Assembly (NCBI GenBank): GCA_945905815.1
Contig: CAMDQH010000003.1
Coordinates: forward strand, 25,298-89,297
Origin: Bacteriovorax stolpii
Lineage (GTDB): Bacteria > Bdellovibrionota > Bacteriovoracia > Bacteriovoracales > Bacteriovoracaceae
Length of the DNA: 64,000 nucleotides
Reading direction: 5' to 3'
A program made the position numbers and the translations under genes. Positions 1 to 8,491 of the stretch are shown piece after piece. Below the pieces are notes generated by a model, which saw only the letters and a program-made list of their open reading frames with translations, did no database searches and was not told where the DNA came from. The stretch's first letter is position 1; the number at the start of each line of letters is the position of its first letter.

Positions 1-2
1 CT

Positions 3-1583
3 CAAGGTGAATCTTCTGTTTCGGAAGGTTATGTCTACGAAGCGATTAATGGAGCCTCTAAAGAAGAGCTTCCAGTCGTTTTTGTTTTTCAAGATAACGG
101 ATACGGAATTTCTGTGCCTAAAGCGGACCAGACTGCTAATGAGTTCGTTTGTGATAACTTTACCGGATTTAAAAATCTTCAAATTATTAAGTGTGATGGA
201 AAAGATATTTTTGATTCGATGAATGCCATGATTACTGCTCGTGATCACGCTCTCAAAAAATCGGAACCGGTAATTGTTCATGCAATGTGTGTCCGTATTG
301 GTAATCATTCCAACTCTGATAACCACGAGTGGTACAGAGATGCCAAAGAGATTGCAGATGCAAAAGCACAAGATCCGTTGCCTAAGTTCAAGGCCGATTT
401 AATTAAGGCCAAAATATTCACCGAAAAAGAAATTGAGAAAATTGAAGCCGAAGCGAAAGTAACACTTCTTGATGCTCACACTAAAGCCGTGAAAGCTCCT
501 AATCCAACTCCTGAATCAATTTTTGATTTTGTTGTGCCTGAAGCTTATATTCCTCAGAAATACACTGATGGAACGCATGACTTTACAGGTGAACCGATGA
601 AATTCATCGATTCGTTAAATGGAACTCTTAAGGCTGAATTTCGTCATAACCCAGATACCTATATTTGGGGGCAGGACGTTGCGAACAAAGAGAAGGGCGG
701 AATTTTTAACGTCACTAAAGGCATGCAACAAGAATTCGGAAAAACTCGTGTCTTCAACGGTCCTATTGCTGAAGATTATATTCTTGGAACCGGTAACGGT
801 ATGTCTCGCTTCAATGACAAAATTCGCTGTGTCGTAGAAGGTGCAGAATTTGCAGATTATTTTTGGCCAGCAATGGAACAAATGGTTGAGACTTCTCATG
901 ATTATTGGAGAAGTAACGGTAAGTTCTCTCCAAACTTAGTAGTTCGTCTGGCCTCAGGTGGATATATCGGTGGTGGTCTTTACCACTCACAAAATTTAGA
1001 AAGTACTCTTTGCACATTGCCAGGTATTCGTGTGGTTGTTCCGGCCTTTGCTGACGATGCTGCCGGACTCTTAAGAACTGCAATTCGCTCTCGTGGTACA
1101 ACGGTATATCTTGAACCGAAAGCACTTTATAACGCCAAGTCTGCAATGACTCCAGTGCCTGAAGACTTTGAAGTTCCCTTTGGTAAAGCTCGCATTCGCC
1201 GTGAAGGAAAAGATTTATCGATCATCACTTATGGAAATACAGTTCACTTCTCACTTGAAGCTGCTGAAGAACTTGCAAAAGAAGGTTTTGATGTTGAAGT
1301 GCTTGATCTTCGTTCATTGAATCCACTTGATTACGATGCGATCGTTGCAACTGTTAAAAAAACTCACCGCGCTTTAGTTGTTCACGAGGACAAGGTCTTT
1401 GCTGGATTTGGTGGGGAGTTAGTCGGTATTATAAATGAGCACGCCTTTGAACATTTGGATGCTCCTGTTAAACGCGTAGGCTCTACTTTTACGCCTGTTG
1501 GATTTAACCGAATCCTAGAACGTGCTACACTTCCGGACATGAACCGAATCTTACTCGCCGCCAGAGATCTTCTTCAATATTAA
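3..1583 (+). CDS. Fused alpha/beta 2-oxoacid dehydrogenase E1 (5'-truncated by window edge)
   Basis: The frame is open from the window edge, so the start lies upstream; 526 residues are visible. The product is the thiamine-diphosphate decarboxylase (E1) of a 2-oxoacid dehydrogenase complex, of branched-chain 2-oxoacid or pyruvate type. The first ~130 residues are the end of an alpha-type domain, with ESSVSEGYVYEA and the cofactor-binding QDNGYGISVP motif. From about visible residue 200 a complete beta-type chain follows (YIWGQDVANKEKGG, GPIAEDYILGTGNG, VVVPAFADDAAGLL and a transketolase C-terminal domain). Alpha and beta are therefore one polypeptide. Substrate specificity cannot be read from this part. 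A hairpin terminator follows directly, so this is the last gene of its transcription unit. Confidence 0.9.
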   Translation, partial: QGESSVSEGYVYEAINGASKEELPVVFVFQDNGYGISVPKADQTANEFVCDNFTGFKNLQIIKCDGKDIFDSMNAMITARDHALKKSEPVIVHAMCVRIGNHSNSDNHEWYRDAKEIADAKAQDPLPKFKADLIKAKIFTEKEIEKIEAEAKVTLLDAHTKAVKAPNPTPESIFDFVVPEAYIPQKYTDGTHDFTGEPMKFIDSLNGTLKAEFRHNPDTYIWGQDVANKEKGGIFNVTKGMQQEFGKTRVFNGPIAEDYILGTGNGMSRFNDKIRCVVEGAEFADYFWPAMEQMVETSHDYWRSNGKFSPNLVVRLASGGYIGGGLYHSQNLESTLCTLPGIRVVVPAFADDAAGLLRTAIRSRGTTVYLEPKALYNAKSAMTPVPEDFEVPFGKARIRREGKDLSIITYGNTVHFSLEAAEELAKEGFDVEVLDLRSLNPLDYDAIVATVKKTHRALVVHEDKVFAGFGGELVGIINEHAFEHLDAPVKRVGSTFTPVGFNRILERATLPDMNRILLAARDLLQY

Positions 1584-1591
1584 GTAGTTAG

Positions 1592-1613
1592 GCCCTCTCC
1601 GGAGGGCTTTATT
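1592..1613 (+). terminator. Rho-independent terminator after E1 gene
   Basis: A 6-bp GC-rich stem (GCCCTC/GAGGGC, loop TCCG) is followed by a T-rich stretch, nine bases after the E1 stop codon. Confidence 0.8.
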
Positions 1614-1659
1614 TAACCCTCGAGTAAACTTTTTACGCGCGGTGGCGTAATATCTAAAT

Positions 1660-1687
1660 TTGACCTATATTCCCTCCAGTTTAAAAT
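1660..1687 (+). promoter_or_regulatory. Candidate sigma70-type promoter for the first repeat protein
   Basis: TTGACC is separated by 16 bases from TAAAAT, about 25 bases upstream of the ATG at 1712. It lies between an upstream terminator and the gene, so a promoter is expected here. The match is by eye only. Confidence 0.35.
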
Positions 1688-1711
1688 TCAATGTCCTCTT
1701 TAAGGAGTTTT

Positions 1712-2548
1712 ATGAAAAAAATCCTGGCGCTTGGAAGCTTAATGCTTGCCCTCAATGGTTACTCTCAGTCATACATGATTCTTGGTAATGGAGTCACTCT
1801 AACTACTGATAAGGCCGCTTTCGTCTACGACTTTAGCCATTTCATTCTTCCTTATAAAGTAACTCTGACGGGTGGTCAGTTTTTCGCGGAAGAAGGAAAA
1901 ATAATTTCTATCGATAGTATGGGGTATTTATATCGTAAAGATGAGAAGGCCCCTTCGAAACTAAAAGGTAAAGGGAACAACTATCTAATTTCAGATAGCG
2001 GAGCACTTATAACTTTTGATGCTGCTGGATTTTTCTATAAATTTGATAAGGATGCAGCAACCAAAAAGGCTGTTGGATTTGGTGGGAACTTCTTCACTGT
2101 TAAACCAGATGATAAAAAGCCACTGGTTGATCTGTATACTCTGAATTCTAAGGGGAACTATTTTAAAACGGTTGTTGCAGGTTTAAATGCTGCTGAAATA
2201 ACAGCTTTTGGTGGGACATTTTTTCAAACAAGCAAAGGTGTTGTTCATACCATTTCAAAAGATGGTTTTGTCTTCTCAAAAGCTGACATGAAAGTAGGCA
2301 CTATTAAAAAAATGGGTGGAAACTTTTTCGTTGATTCTAACAATGCCATCTATACAGTCTCAGAAGATGGTTTCCTGATGTTGCCATCTCTTCCCATCAA
2401 CTTGAAGGTTGCAACAATTTCTAAACTTGGTCAGAACTATTTTGTAGATCAAGATGGGAAATTGTTTGCTGTTGATAATACAGGAGCAATTTTCGAGAGA
2501 GAGATGAAAGCACACGATATAAAAGACGCAATAATACTTTCGATTTAA
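1712..2548 (+). CDS. Secreted repeat protein A (six ~40-residue GGxFF/GxNYF repeats)
   Basis: Function not recognised. The ATG at 1712 is preferred over one at 1691 because TAAGGAG lies just before it and the protein then opens with a clear signal peptide (MKKILALGSLMLALNGYSQ). The mature part of ~258 residues is built from about six degenerate units, each with a G-G/N-x-F/Y-F/Y core followed by a short beta-type stretch such as 'IYTVSEDGF' or 'LFAVDNTGA'. This regular beta pattern fits a small six-bladed propeller or other repeat-built beta fold, exported to periplasm or surface (inference). The next gene is a paralogue of the same length and layout. It has its own promoter-like sequence and its own terminator. 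Confidence 0.85.
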   Translation: MKKILALGSLMLALNGYSQSYMILGNGVTLTTDKAAFVYDFSHFILPYKVTLTGGQFFAEEGKIISIDSMGYLYRKDEKAPSKLKGKGNNYLISDSGALITFDAAGFFYKFDKDAATKKAVGFGGNFFTVKPDDKKPLVDLYTLNSKGNYFKTVVAGLNAAEITAFGGTFFQTSKGVVHTISKDGFVFSKADMKVGTIKKMGGNFFVDSNNAIYTVSEDGFLMLPSLPINLKVATISKLGQNYFVDQDGKLFAVDNTGAIFEREMKAHDIKDAIILSI

Positions 2549-2556
2549 ATTCTCAG

Positions 2557-2580
2557 GGGGCCAGAAGGCCCCTTTTTTTT
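2557..2580 (+). terminator. Rho-independent terminator after repeat protein A
   Basis: A GGGGCC/GGCCCC stem with an AGAA loop is followed by eight T residues, ending transcription of the first repeat gene. Confidence 0.9.
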
Positions 2581-2759
2581 AATGCACGCTCTTCATCAAT
2601 CATCTTACGCATCCATTCAGCATTAAGAGTCACCTTAAGGAAACACAAGGCCATTCATAGGCTTACCTGAGTATTAATAATGTTCCATCAGATTGTGGAA
2701 AAGCATAAACGCTTTGAGTATAGTCCGCTGCAGGTTTTAATAATCAAGGGGACTCGCAG

Positions 2760-3578
2760 ATGAAAAAATTAGTTTTTGCCTTACTTGCAACTTTATCTTT
2801 GGATGCTTTTTCTCAATCGTATTTCGTTTTAGAGAATGGGATTACATTATCTGTTGATGCCAGTGGGTATGTTTATGACTTTGGTCACTACACTCCCGTG
2901 GGTCGTGTGACTGTTAAGGGAGGTCAGTACTTGGTTGAAGATTCCAATGTGCTTGTGACAGTTGATGAGCATGGTGCGCTTTTTAGAAAATATGAAATGC
3001 TGCCTAAGCAAGTTGTTGGAAAAGGGATTAACTATTTTATCGGTGACAATGGAGCCTTCTATGGAATCAACAATCAAGGCTATGTTAATCTCATTGAAAA
3101 TGATGAAAAAATTAAAACAGCAACAAAATTTGGTGGTAACTATTTTACCAATGATGCAGACGAGATTTTTGTTGTCACAAGTGAAGGTAAGTATATTCAA
3201 GCTGAAGTTGAGGGCTTAAAGGCTTCAGACATAATCACTTACGGTGGGAACTACTTTATGACCAATCGGGGAGTTCTCTATACAGTGACATCAGATGGGA
3301 GAATTATTGATAAACGACAGGACCGCGTTGGTATCATCGTCAAAAAAGGCGGGAATTATTTTGTAGACACCACGGGCATGATTTATACAGTTGCAAATGA
3401 TGGCTCCCTAATCATGCCTGCTATCCCTGTGAGTTTAAGAATTCAGGCAATGGCAAAGCTTGGCTCTAATTATTTCATTGATGGAAGTGGGAAGCTTTTT
3501 ACTGTTGATAAGGACGGTAATGTTTTTGAAAGATGGGTAACTTATGATTTGAAGATGACAAAGATTATTTCGTTGTAG
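2760..3578 (+). CDS. Secreted repeat protein B, paralogue of the preceding gene
   Basis: Function not recognised. The 272-residue product has a signal peptide (MKKLVFALLATLSLDAFSQ) and about six units with cores GGQYL, GINYF, GGNYF, GGNYF, GGNYF and GSNYF. Each is followed by a short strand-turn-strand segment such as 'LYTVTSDGR' or 'LFTVDKDGN'. It lines up end to end with the upstream gene, sharing SYxxLxNGxTL near the N-terminus and the 'LxxDxxGxxFER' ending, so the pair arose by tandem duplication. AAGGGGAC upstream of the ATG is the ribosome site. The two genes are separated by a terminator, so they can be expressed independently. A beta-propeller-like fold is inferred from repeat periodicity only. 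Confidence 0.87.
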   Translation: MKKLVFALLATLSLDAFSQSYFVLENGITLSVDASGYVYDFGHYTPVGRVTVKGGQYLVEDSNVLVTVDEHGALFRKYEMLPKQVVGKGINYFIGDNGAFYGINNQGYVNLIENDEKIKTATKFGGNYFTNDADEIFVVTSEGKYIQAEVEGLKASDIITYGGNYFMTNRGVLYTVTSDGRIIDKRQDRVGIIVKKGGNYFVDTTGMIYTVANDGSLIMPAIPVSLRIQAMAKLGSNYFIDGSGKLFTVDKDGNVFERWVTYDLKMTKIISL

Positions 3579-3584
3579 ATATTT

Positions 3585-3606
3585 GAGGGCCTTCGGGCCC
3601 TCTTCT
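3585..3606 (+). terminator. Terminator between convergent genes
   Basis: A perfect 7-bp stem GAGGGCC/GGCCCTC with the very stable TTCG tetraloop is followed by TTCTT. It lies between the stop codons of repeat protein B and the convergent small gene, and its symmetric stem may also act on the minus strand. Confidence 0.85.
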
Positions 3607-3977
3607 TAGTGAATTTGACGAAACTTGTTTTTCAGCAATTCAGGAATAAGTTTCTGCACTTTTTCAAATGAAGAAGATTCATCAATGACTAGAAATTCGG
3701 ATTCTCCCTCTAATTGATTAGAGATGAGCCCAAAAAAACTTCTGATATCATTTTCGGCGATGTCTTGCCCCGCCATAACGTAAAAATTATTTCCAAAATT
3801 TTCACCAATAAGTACAAGGCTCTTAAAATCAGGAGATGAATTTTTGGTTGCAGTCAGAAGACCATTTAGTAGGTAATCAATATCTTTATAAAAGCTCTGC
3901 TGCACGCCTATTTCGTTTGCGGCGAACCACAAGATACCTTTGGTGAGGGGAGTGACTTGGGCCAGAAGATCAGTCAT
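3606..3977 (-). CDS. Hypothetical protein, last gene of the nrdR-nusB operon
   Basis: Not recognised. The 123-residue product has no signal peptide or membrane segment. It looks like a compact alpha/beta cytosolic protein, with hydrophobic strands such as SLVLIGENF and FYVMAGQDI alternating with helices. Its start overlaps the end of nusB by 8 bases, so it is probably translated by coupling and co-expressed with nrdR and nusB. Confidence 0.7.
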   Translation of the reverse strand: MTDLLAQVTPLTKGILWFAANEIGVQQSFYKDIDYLLNGLLTATKNSSPDFKSLVLIGENFGNNFYVMAGQDIAENDIRSFFGLISNQLEGESEFLVIDESSSFEKVQKLIPELLKNKFRQIH

Positions 3978-4431
3978 TTCGTTTTAATTCTTGTTTGTAG
4001 ATGCTATCAAGTATCCCGTTCAAGAACCCTGATGATTCCTTGGTCGAATATTTTTTTCCTAGCTCGATTGCTTCATTGATTACAACTTTACCTGGAACTT
4101 CTTGATGATATTTAAGCTCGTAAATCGCCATCATGAAGATAGTATGTTCAATCTTTGATACACGGGAGAGTTTCCAGTTTTTAAGGTGTTTTACCAGAAT
4201 CTCTTCTACATCTGCTTGTTTTTCAAGAATACCTTTTACGATCGTTGCAACGTACGCCTGGCCTTCAGAAGTAAGTTCTATGCCAAGAGTCTGCTTGAAT
4301 TCTTGCATCCGTGTAAAAATATCAATGGAGTTCATTTCCTTTTTTAGTTCAATGAACGCAGGCAATTGAAAGTGATAAAGAAATTGAAGGCAAAACTCAC
4401 GTGCCTCGCGTTTAGTACTCACGGCTGTCAT
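3970..4431 (-). CDS. nusB: Transcription antitermination factor NusB
   Basis: A 153-residue all-helical RNA-binding protein that with NusE (S10) binds boxA of rRNA leader transcripts and suppresses premature termination. The N-terminus TKREAREFCLQFLYHFQL matches the family opening (R-x-x-A-R-x-x-x-x-Q-x-L-Y). The C-terminal half carries the family's IEHTIFMMAIYEL and KVVINEAIELGKKYS blocks, ending at FLNGILDSI. Length is slightly above the usual ~140. It overlaps nrdR upstream by 20 bases and the downstream unknown gene by 8, indicating one operon. The nrdR-nusB neighbourhood is common in bacteria. Confidence 0.93.
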   Translation of the reverse strand: MTAVSTKREAREFCLQFLYHFQLPAFIELKKEMNSIDIFTRMQEFKQTLGIELTSEGQAYVATIVKGILEKQADVEEILVKHLKNWKLSRVSKIEHTIFMMAIYELKYHQEVPGKVVINEAIELGKKYSTKESSGFLNGILDSIYKQELKRND

Positions 4432-4912
4432 CCTTCTGTAACGATGATGCTATTTTGAATTGATTGTTTTCATCATGCTTTAACTCATTAACAAATTCTT
4501 CAACATCCTGAAATTTTCTATATACGGCAGCAAATCTTACGTATGCAACCGGGTCTAAATGGCGAAGGTACATCATGACCAGATTTCCAACTTCTTTAGA
4601 TTGAATTTCTTTATCAGAAATATCCAATATAGCTTTTTCGATATTATTTATAATTCGTTCAATTTGAACTGCTGAAATAGGACGTTTCTCACAAGACTTT
4701 TTAATACCGTGATTAATTTTATCTTTGTTGTAAGGCTCTCGACGACCATCACGTTTTATGACCATGGGCATAGAAAGTTCGACGGTTTCAAAAGTTGTGA
4801 ATCGCTTCTGACAGGTCTCACATTTTCTGCGACGTCTGATTACACAACCCTCTTCAGAGTTACGAGAATCTAAAACTTTTGTATCTTCGGCTGAGCAGTA
4901 GGGACATTTCAT
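4412..4912 (-). CDS. nrdR: Transcriptional repressor NrdR
   Basis: A 166-residue Zn-ribbon/ATP-cone repressor of ribonucleotide reductase genes. The N-terminal ribbon is complete: MKCPYCSAEDTKVLDSR, then RRRRKCETCQKRFTTFE, giving the two Cys pairs. The ATP-cone follows (MVIKRDGRREPYNKDKI...), which senses dATP/ATP. The family is usually ~150 residues; the extra residues form an acidic/polar tail that overlaps nusB. No nrd gene or obvious NrdR box lies in the window, so its targets are elsewhere. Confidence 0.95.
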   Translation of the reverse strand: MKCPYCSAEDTKVLDSRNSEEGCVIRRRRKCETCQKRFTTFETVELSMPMVIKRDGRREPYNKDKINHGIKKSCEKRPISAVQIERIINNIEKAILDISDKEIQSKEVGNLVMMYLRHLDPVAYVRFAAVYRKFQDVEEFVNELKHDENNQFKIASSLQKDDSREY

Positions 4913-5106
4913 AATGTAGACCTAGACTAGATGTTGTGTTTCTTAGGCCATAAATATCATGTGGAGGACAAGTTTGGAAGCTAAATAGCTGAAAATATTA
5001 TTAACCTGTTTGTAGATAAAGGTGACTTAACCTTTAGAAAATACGTAAAACAACGCTAAGAATCTATCTGGAATATCTTATATTTGGCCTTATTTTTCTT
5101 ACTGTC

Positions 5107-5337
5107 TCACTTCTTTTTACAACTTCCTTCCGTCCATGTTTTATGGCCATTGCACTCAGCTTCACATGAGTTTCCGTAACTCACTCCAACGGCACAAACT
5201 GGCATGAAGATCTTCATGCAAAGACACGGCTTAACAGTGTAAGGACTTACAGGCTTAGCATCACTTTCGGTTGGTGATGCTACTGGCGTCTTCGGTGTAG
5301 AACAGGCAAATAAAGATAAAAGTATGACCCATTTCAT
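5107..5337 (-). CDS. Small lipoprotein with a Kazal-type domain
   Basis: A 76-residue protein. The ATG at 5337 is preferred to a GTG 15 bases upstream because GAGAGGA sits at good spacing before it. The N-terminus MKWVILLSLFAC is a lipoprotein signal with lipobox LFAC. After a Pro/Ser/Thr-rich linker, the last ~40 residues have six cysteines in a Kazal pattern: CLC, PVCA, YGNSCEAEC, then a final Cys in EGSC. Kazal domains are typically serine-protease inhibitors; inhibition here is inference. It follows glyA by only 15 bases and may be co-transcribed with it. Confidence 0.8.
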   Translation of the reverse strand: MKWVILLSLFACSTPKTPVASPTESDAKPVSPYTVKPCLCMKIFMPVCAVGVSYGNSCEAECNGHKTWTEGSCKKK

Positions 5338-5352
5338 TTTAAATCCTCTCAC

Positions 5353-6594
5353 TTATCCATAAACCGGAAATTTTAGACAAAGCTCTCGAACACCGTTCTT
5401 CACTTCTTTTTGCGCCTTCTCATCAGTGGGGTTTTTGAGTGCTTTTACAATTAGCTCGCCCATGATTTTTGTTTCATTCTCCTTGAATCCTCTCGTCGTT
5501 ACTGCTGGAGTTCCAAGACGAATTCCGGAAGTCACAAAAGGAGAGCGCTTATCATTTGGTACCATATTCTTGTTACAAGTAATGTCTACTTTTTCAAGAA
5601 TTTCTCCAGCTTCTTTCCCACTCATATTTACAGAGTCAGTTTTTAACAACACAAGATGGTTATCAGTACCACCAGAAACTAATTCAATTCCATTATCCAT
5701 TAGTGTCTTAGCAAGAACTTTAGAATTCTTAACCACTTGCTCTTGATACGTTTTAAATGATGGATCAAGCGCTTCCTTAAAGGCCACTGCCTTACCTGCA
5801 ATGATATGCTCTAAAGGTCCACCTTGAATTCCTGGAAAAATAAGCGAATTAAATTTTTTCGCCAAGTCTTCATTATTGGTAATGATCAAACCACCGCGAG
5901 GACCACGAAGCGTTTTATGTGTCGTTGAAGTCGTAACATCAGCAAATTCAATCGGAGATGGATGTAGTCCAGCAGCAATTAATCCTGCAATGTGTGCCAT
6001 ATCAACCATTAAAATAGCATCGATAGATTTAGCAATATCCGAGATTTTTTTAAAATCAATAATTCTTGGATATGCCGAAGCTCCAGCAATGATCATGCGA
6101 GGCTTTTCCTTCTTCGCAATATCTTCCATCTGATTGTAGTCAATTGTCTCAGTACCACGCTCAAGACCATAATGAAGGGCCTTATAAAGTTTTCCTGAAA
6201 AATTCACGGGAGAACCATGAGTAAGATGTCCGCCTTGGGCAAGATCCATTCCTAAAAATGTATCACCGTGATTAAGCATCGCCATATACACGGCCATATT
6301 AGCACCTGAACCAGAATGTGGTTGCACATTTGCGTATTTCACATTGAATATTTGTTTCAAGCGTTCAATTGCAAGAGTTTCAATTTCATCAACAAATTCA
6401 CAACCATTGTAATAACGCTTCTTCGGATAACCTTCAGCATACTTATTTGTAAGGCATGATCCCTGTGCTTCCATCACAGCTTTCGAACAATAATTTTCTG
6501 AAGCAATAAGCTCCAAACCAAGCTCCTGGCGTTCTTGTTCTTTTATCATCCATTTATAAACTTCAGGATCCGTATGATTGAGCGAATTTTGCAT
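5353..6594 (-). CDS. glyA: Serine hydroxymethyltransferase
   Basis: A 413-residue PLP enzyme that interconverts serine and glycine while loading tetrahydrofolate with a one-carbon unit. It is full length and shows the family landmarks: [11 protein letters not shown] near residue 30, [15 protein letters not shown] near residue 90, and the PLP-lysine block [15 protein letters not shown] near residue 225. The C-terminal [11 protein letters not shown] element is also present. The 5' leader holds an 8-bp inverted repeat that could be regulatory. The small Kazal lipoprotein lies directly downstream in the same direction. Confidence 0.97.
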   Translation of the reverse strand: MQNSLNHTDPEVYKWMIKEQERQELGLELIASENYCSKAVMEAQGSCLTNKYAEGYPKKRYYNGCEFVDEIETLAIERLKQIFNVKYANVQPHSGSGANMAVYMAMLNHGDTFLGMDLAQGGHLTHGSPVNFSGKLYKALHYGLERGTETIDYNQMEDIAKKEKPRMIIAGASAYPRIIDFKKISDIAKSIDAILMVDMAHIAGLIAAGLHPSPIEFADVTTSTTHKTLRGPRGGLIITNNEDLAKKFNSLIFPGIQGGPLEHIIAGKAVAFKEALDPSFKTYQEQVVKNSKVLAKTLMDNGIELVSGGTDNHLVLLKTDSVNMSGKEAGEILEKVDITCNKNMVPNDKRSPFVTSGIRLGTPAVTTRGFKENETKIMGELIVKALKNPTDEKAQKEVKNGVRELCLKFPVYG

Positions 6595-6618
6595 TGTGAA
6601 TGTCTCCGAGGGGGTTTG

Positions 6619-6638
6619 CAGTATTTTAAGAAATACTG
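6619..6638 (-). promoter_or_regulatory. Perfect inverted repeat in the glyA leader
   Basis: CAGTATTT-TAAG-AAATACTG is a perfect 8-bp dyad 25-45 bases upstream of the glyA start codon. It could be an operator for a dimeric regulator or an mRNA hairpin. No regulator is identified and the function is unknown. Confidence 0.4.
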
Positions 6639-6673
6639 AGGGCTATGCCTATAAAAATTAGCTATTTACGCAC

Positions 6674-7208
6674 ATGGACACCCCATGTAATTTCTGCACC
6701 TTACGTCATCCAAACCAACATTATCCTTTAACATTTAATCATACGATCATTTATGGATTAATTTTAGTACTGGCAGTTGTTCAATCTCTTTTTGGAGTAG
6801 GGATATTATTATTTGGAACAGCTATTTGAGATTTTAAAAAATATAAGTTGTATGCGAAAAAAATTAAAAATTGCGTTGGCCTCAATGGGTCTGATCCATG
6901 ATCTTTCAAATATGGGTGGATCAGTTCTTACACCGCTAGTATCTAGTCTCTATTCCGAAAAGAAAAAAGTTATGGCCGGAGTTAGTTTTGATTATGCGTT
7001 CATGGCAACTTTTCAGCTCACAGTACTAGTACTTATCCAGGGGCATAAGTTTCTTGCACAGTACTTAATAGGAAGTGGTATCGCTATATCGGTGAGATAT
7101 TTGATAGGAAAACGAGTCTTTAAATTTACGAAAGAAAAATACTACCAACGATTAATCAATAGTTTTATATTGGCCAATGCAATCATGTTATTTATGTCGT
7201 TTAAATAA
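6674..7208 (+). pseudogene. Decayed TauE/SafE-family permease
   Basis: Two pieces of one membrane protein lie in different frames. The first piece (ATG at 6674, stop at 6826) contains IIYGLILVLAVVQSLFGVG then ILLFGTAI, resembling the first membrane segment of TauE/SafE (DUF81) sulfite/anion exporters. The second piece is open from 6813 to 7208 and holds GLIHDLSNMGGSVLTPLVSS plus two or three C-terminal hydrophobic helices, resembling the second half of the family. Roughly 60-80 residues of the normal middle are missing and the frame is shifted, so no functional ~250-residue transporter can be made. A shorter protein from the second piece (TTG at 6813) is possible but unlikely. Confidence 0.65.
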
Positions 7209-8445
7209 CTTTCTTAAATAAAGTTGAAGAATTCGTCCCACCAAAGCCAAAAGAATTATTCAGAGCATACATGATGTCTTTTTTCTTCGGTTGATTGGCC
7301 ACGTAGTCGAGATCACAAAGTGGATCCTGATTTTCAAGATTGATCGTTGGAGGAAGCATTCCTGTCTCCAAGGCCTTGATACAGAAAATCGATTCTAGAC
7401 CACCGGCCGCACCTAGTAAGTGACCAGTCATGGACTTAGTCGAGCTCACATTAAGATTATAAGCATGAGCACCAAAAACTTTTTTGATCGCTTGAGTTTC
7501 TGCAACATCGCCAAGTGGAGTTGAAGTTCCGTGAGCATTCACATAGCCAACTTCTTCTTTTCTTACGCCAGAGAGTTCCATGGTTTGTTCCATACACAGA
7601 AGAGCACCTGAACCTTCTGGGTGTGGAGCAGTGATATGGTAGGCATCGGAGCTTGCCCCAAAACTCATAATTTCTGCTATGATTCGTGCTCCGCGAGCAA
7701 CGGCCTTATCATAATTTTCGAGCACTAAAATACCTGCCCCTTCACCCATGACAAACCCGTCACGAGCAATATCGTAAGGTCGTGAAGCACGGTGAGGTTC
7801 ATCATTGCGCTTAGAAAGAGCTTTCATGCTGGCAAAGCCTGCAATGGTATAGCCAGTGATAACACCTTCAGTTCCACCAGTAATCATGGCGTCTTGTCGA
7901 CCCATCATAATTTCTGAAGCAGCTAACCCAATGGCGTGAGCACTTGAAGCACAAGCAGAAGCAACTGCGAAGTTGATCCCTTGAAATCCATAATGAATTG
8001 AAACTAAACCTTCTGGCATATTTGGAATGACGGAAGGAATAAAGAAAGGAGACACACGACGTGGACCTTTCTCTAAAAAGACTCTGAAGTTTGCTTCGAT
8101 GTGAGGAAACCCGCCTAGACCTGTTCCGAAAATAGTACCTATCTTACCGGGGGCATATTTAGCTTCCAATAGTCCTGATTGCTTAATCGCTTCATCAGCC
8201 GAGTGAAGTGCGTACTGATTAAAAAGATCGAAGCGATCTTGATCCTTGAGTGACATGAGACTTTCATCTAGTTTGAAGTTTTTAACTTCTCCACCAAAAG
8301 TAACAGGCCAACCTTCGGTCACCTGACGCTCAAGAGTGGTTATACCAGATTTTCCGGCCAGTGCGTTTTTCCAAACTTCATCCAGGGAATTCCCTAGACC
8401 ACAGATCGCACCCATTCCAGTTACAGCTACGCGATTTAGTTTCAT
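7201..8445 (-). CDS. fabF: 3-oxoacyl-ACP synthase II
   Basis: A 414-residue condensing enzyme that elongates acyl-ACP with malonyl-ACP. The Cys-His-His triad is intact: Cys in VASACASSAHAIG (near residue 165), His in NAHGTSTPLGD and His in SMTGHLLGAAGG; the C-terminal NNSFGFGGTN loop is also present. It follows acpP, the classic order, but a strong hairpin terminator lies between the two genes, so fabF is probably expressed at a fraction of acpP level by read-through. Its 3' end overlaps the last 8 bases of the decayed permease on the other strand. Confidence 0.97.
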   Translation of the reverse strand: MKLNRVAVTGMGAICGLGNSLDEVWKNALAGKSGITTLERQVTEGWPVTFGGEVKNFKLDESLMSLKDQDRFDLFNQYALHSADEAIKQSGLLEAKYAPGKIGTIFGTGLGGFPHIEANFRVFLEKGPRRVSPFFIPSVIPNMPEGLVSIHYGFQGINFAVASACASSAHAIGLAASEIMMGRQDAMITGGTEGVITGYTIAGFASMKALSKRNDEPHRASRPYDIARDGFVMGEGAGILVLENYDKAVARGARIIAEIMSFGASSDAYHITAPHPEGSGALLCMEQTMELSGVRKEEVGYVNAHGTSTPLGDVAETQAIKKVFGAHAYNLNVSSTKSMTGHLLGAAGGLESIFCIKALETGMLPPTINLENQDPLCDLDYVANQPKKKDIMYALNNSFGFGGTNSSTLFKKVI

Positions 8446-8461
8446 AAAATACTCTCAAAAC

Positions 8462-8484
8462 GAAAAAGCCTCCTTGCGGAGGCC
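8462..8484 (-). terminator. Intercistronic terminator between acpP and fabF
   Basis: On the minus strand a GCCTCC/GGAGGC stem with a GCAA tetraloop is followed by TTTTT. It lies after the acpP stop and just before the fabF start, a plausible attenuator setting the acpP:fabF ratio. Confidence 0.75.
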
Positions 8485-8491
8485 GTTTCGA

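Noticed and set aside
811..1146. 111-codon minus-strand open frame inside the E1 gene
   Set aside because: It lies antisense within a strongly conserved enzyme domain and has no start signal.
2847..3200. 117-codon minus-strand open frame inside repeat protein B
   Set aside because: It is fully antisense to a gene with a signal peptide, ribosome site and clear paralogue; its composition is a mirror of the repeats.
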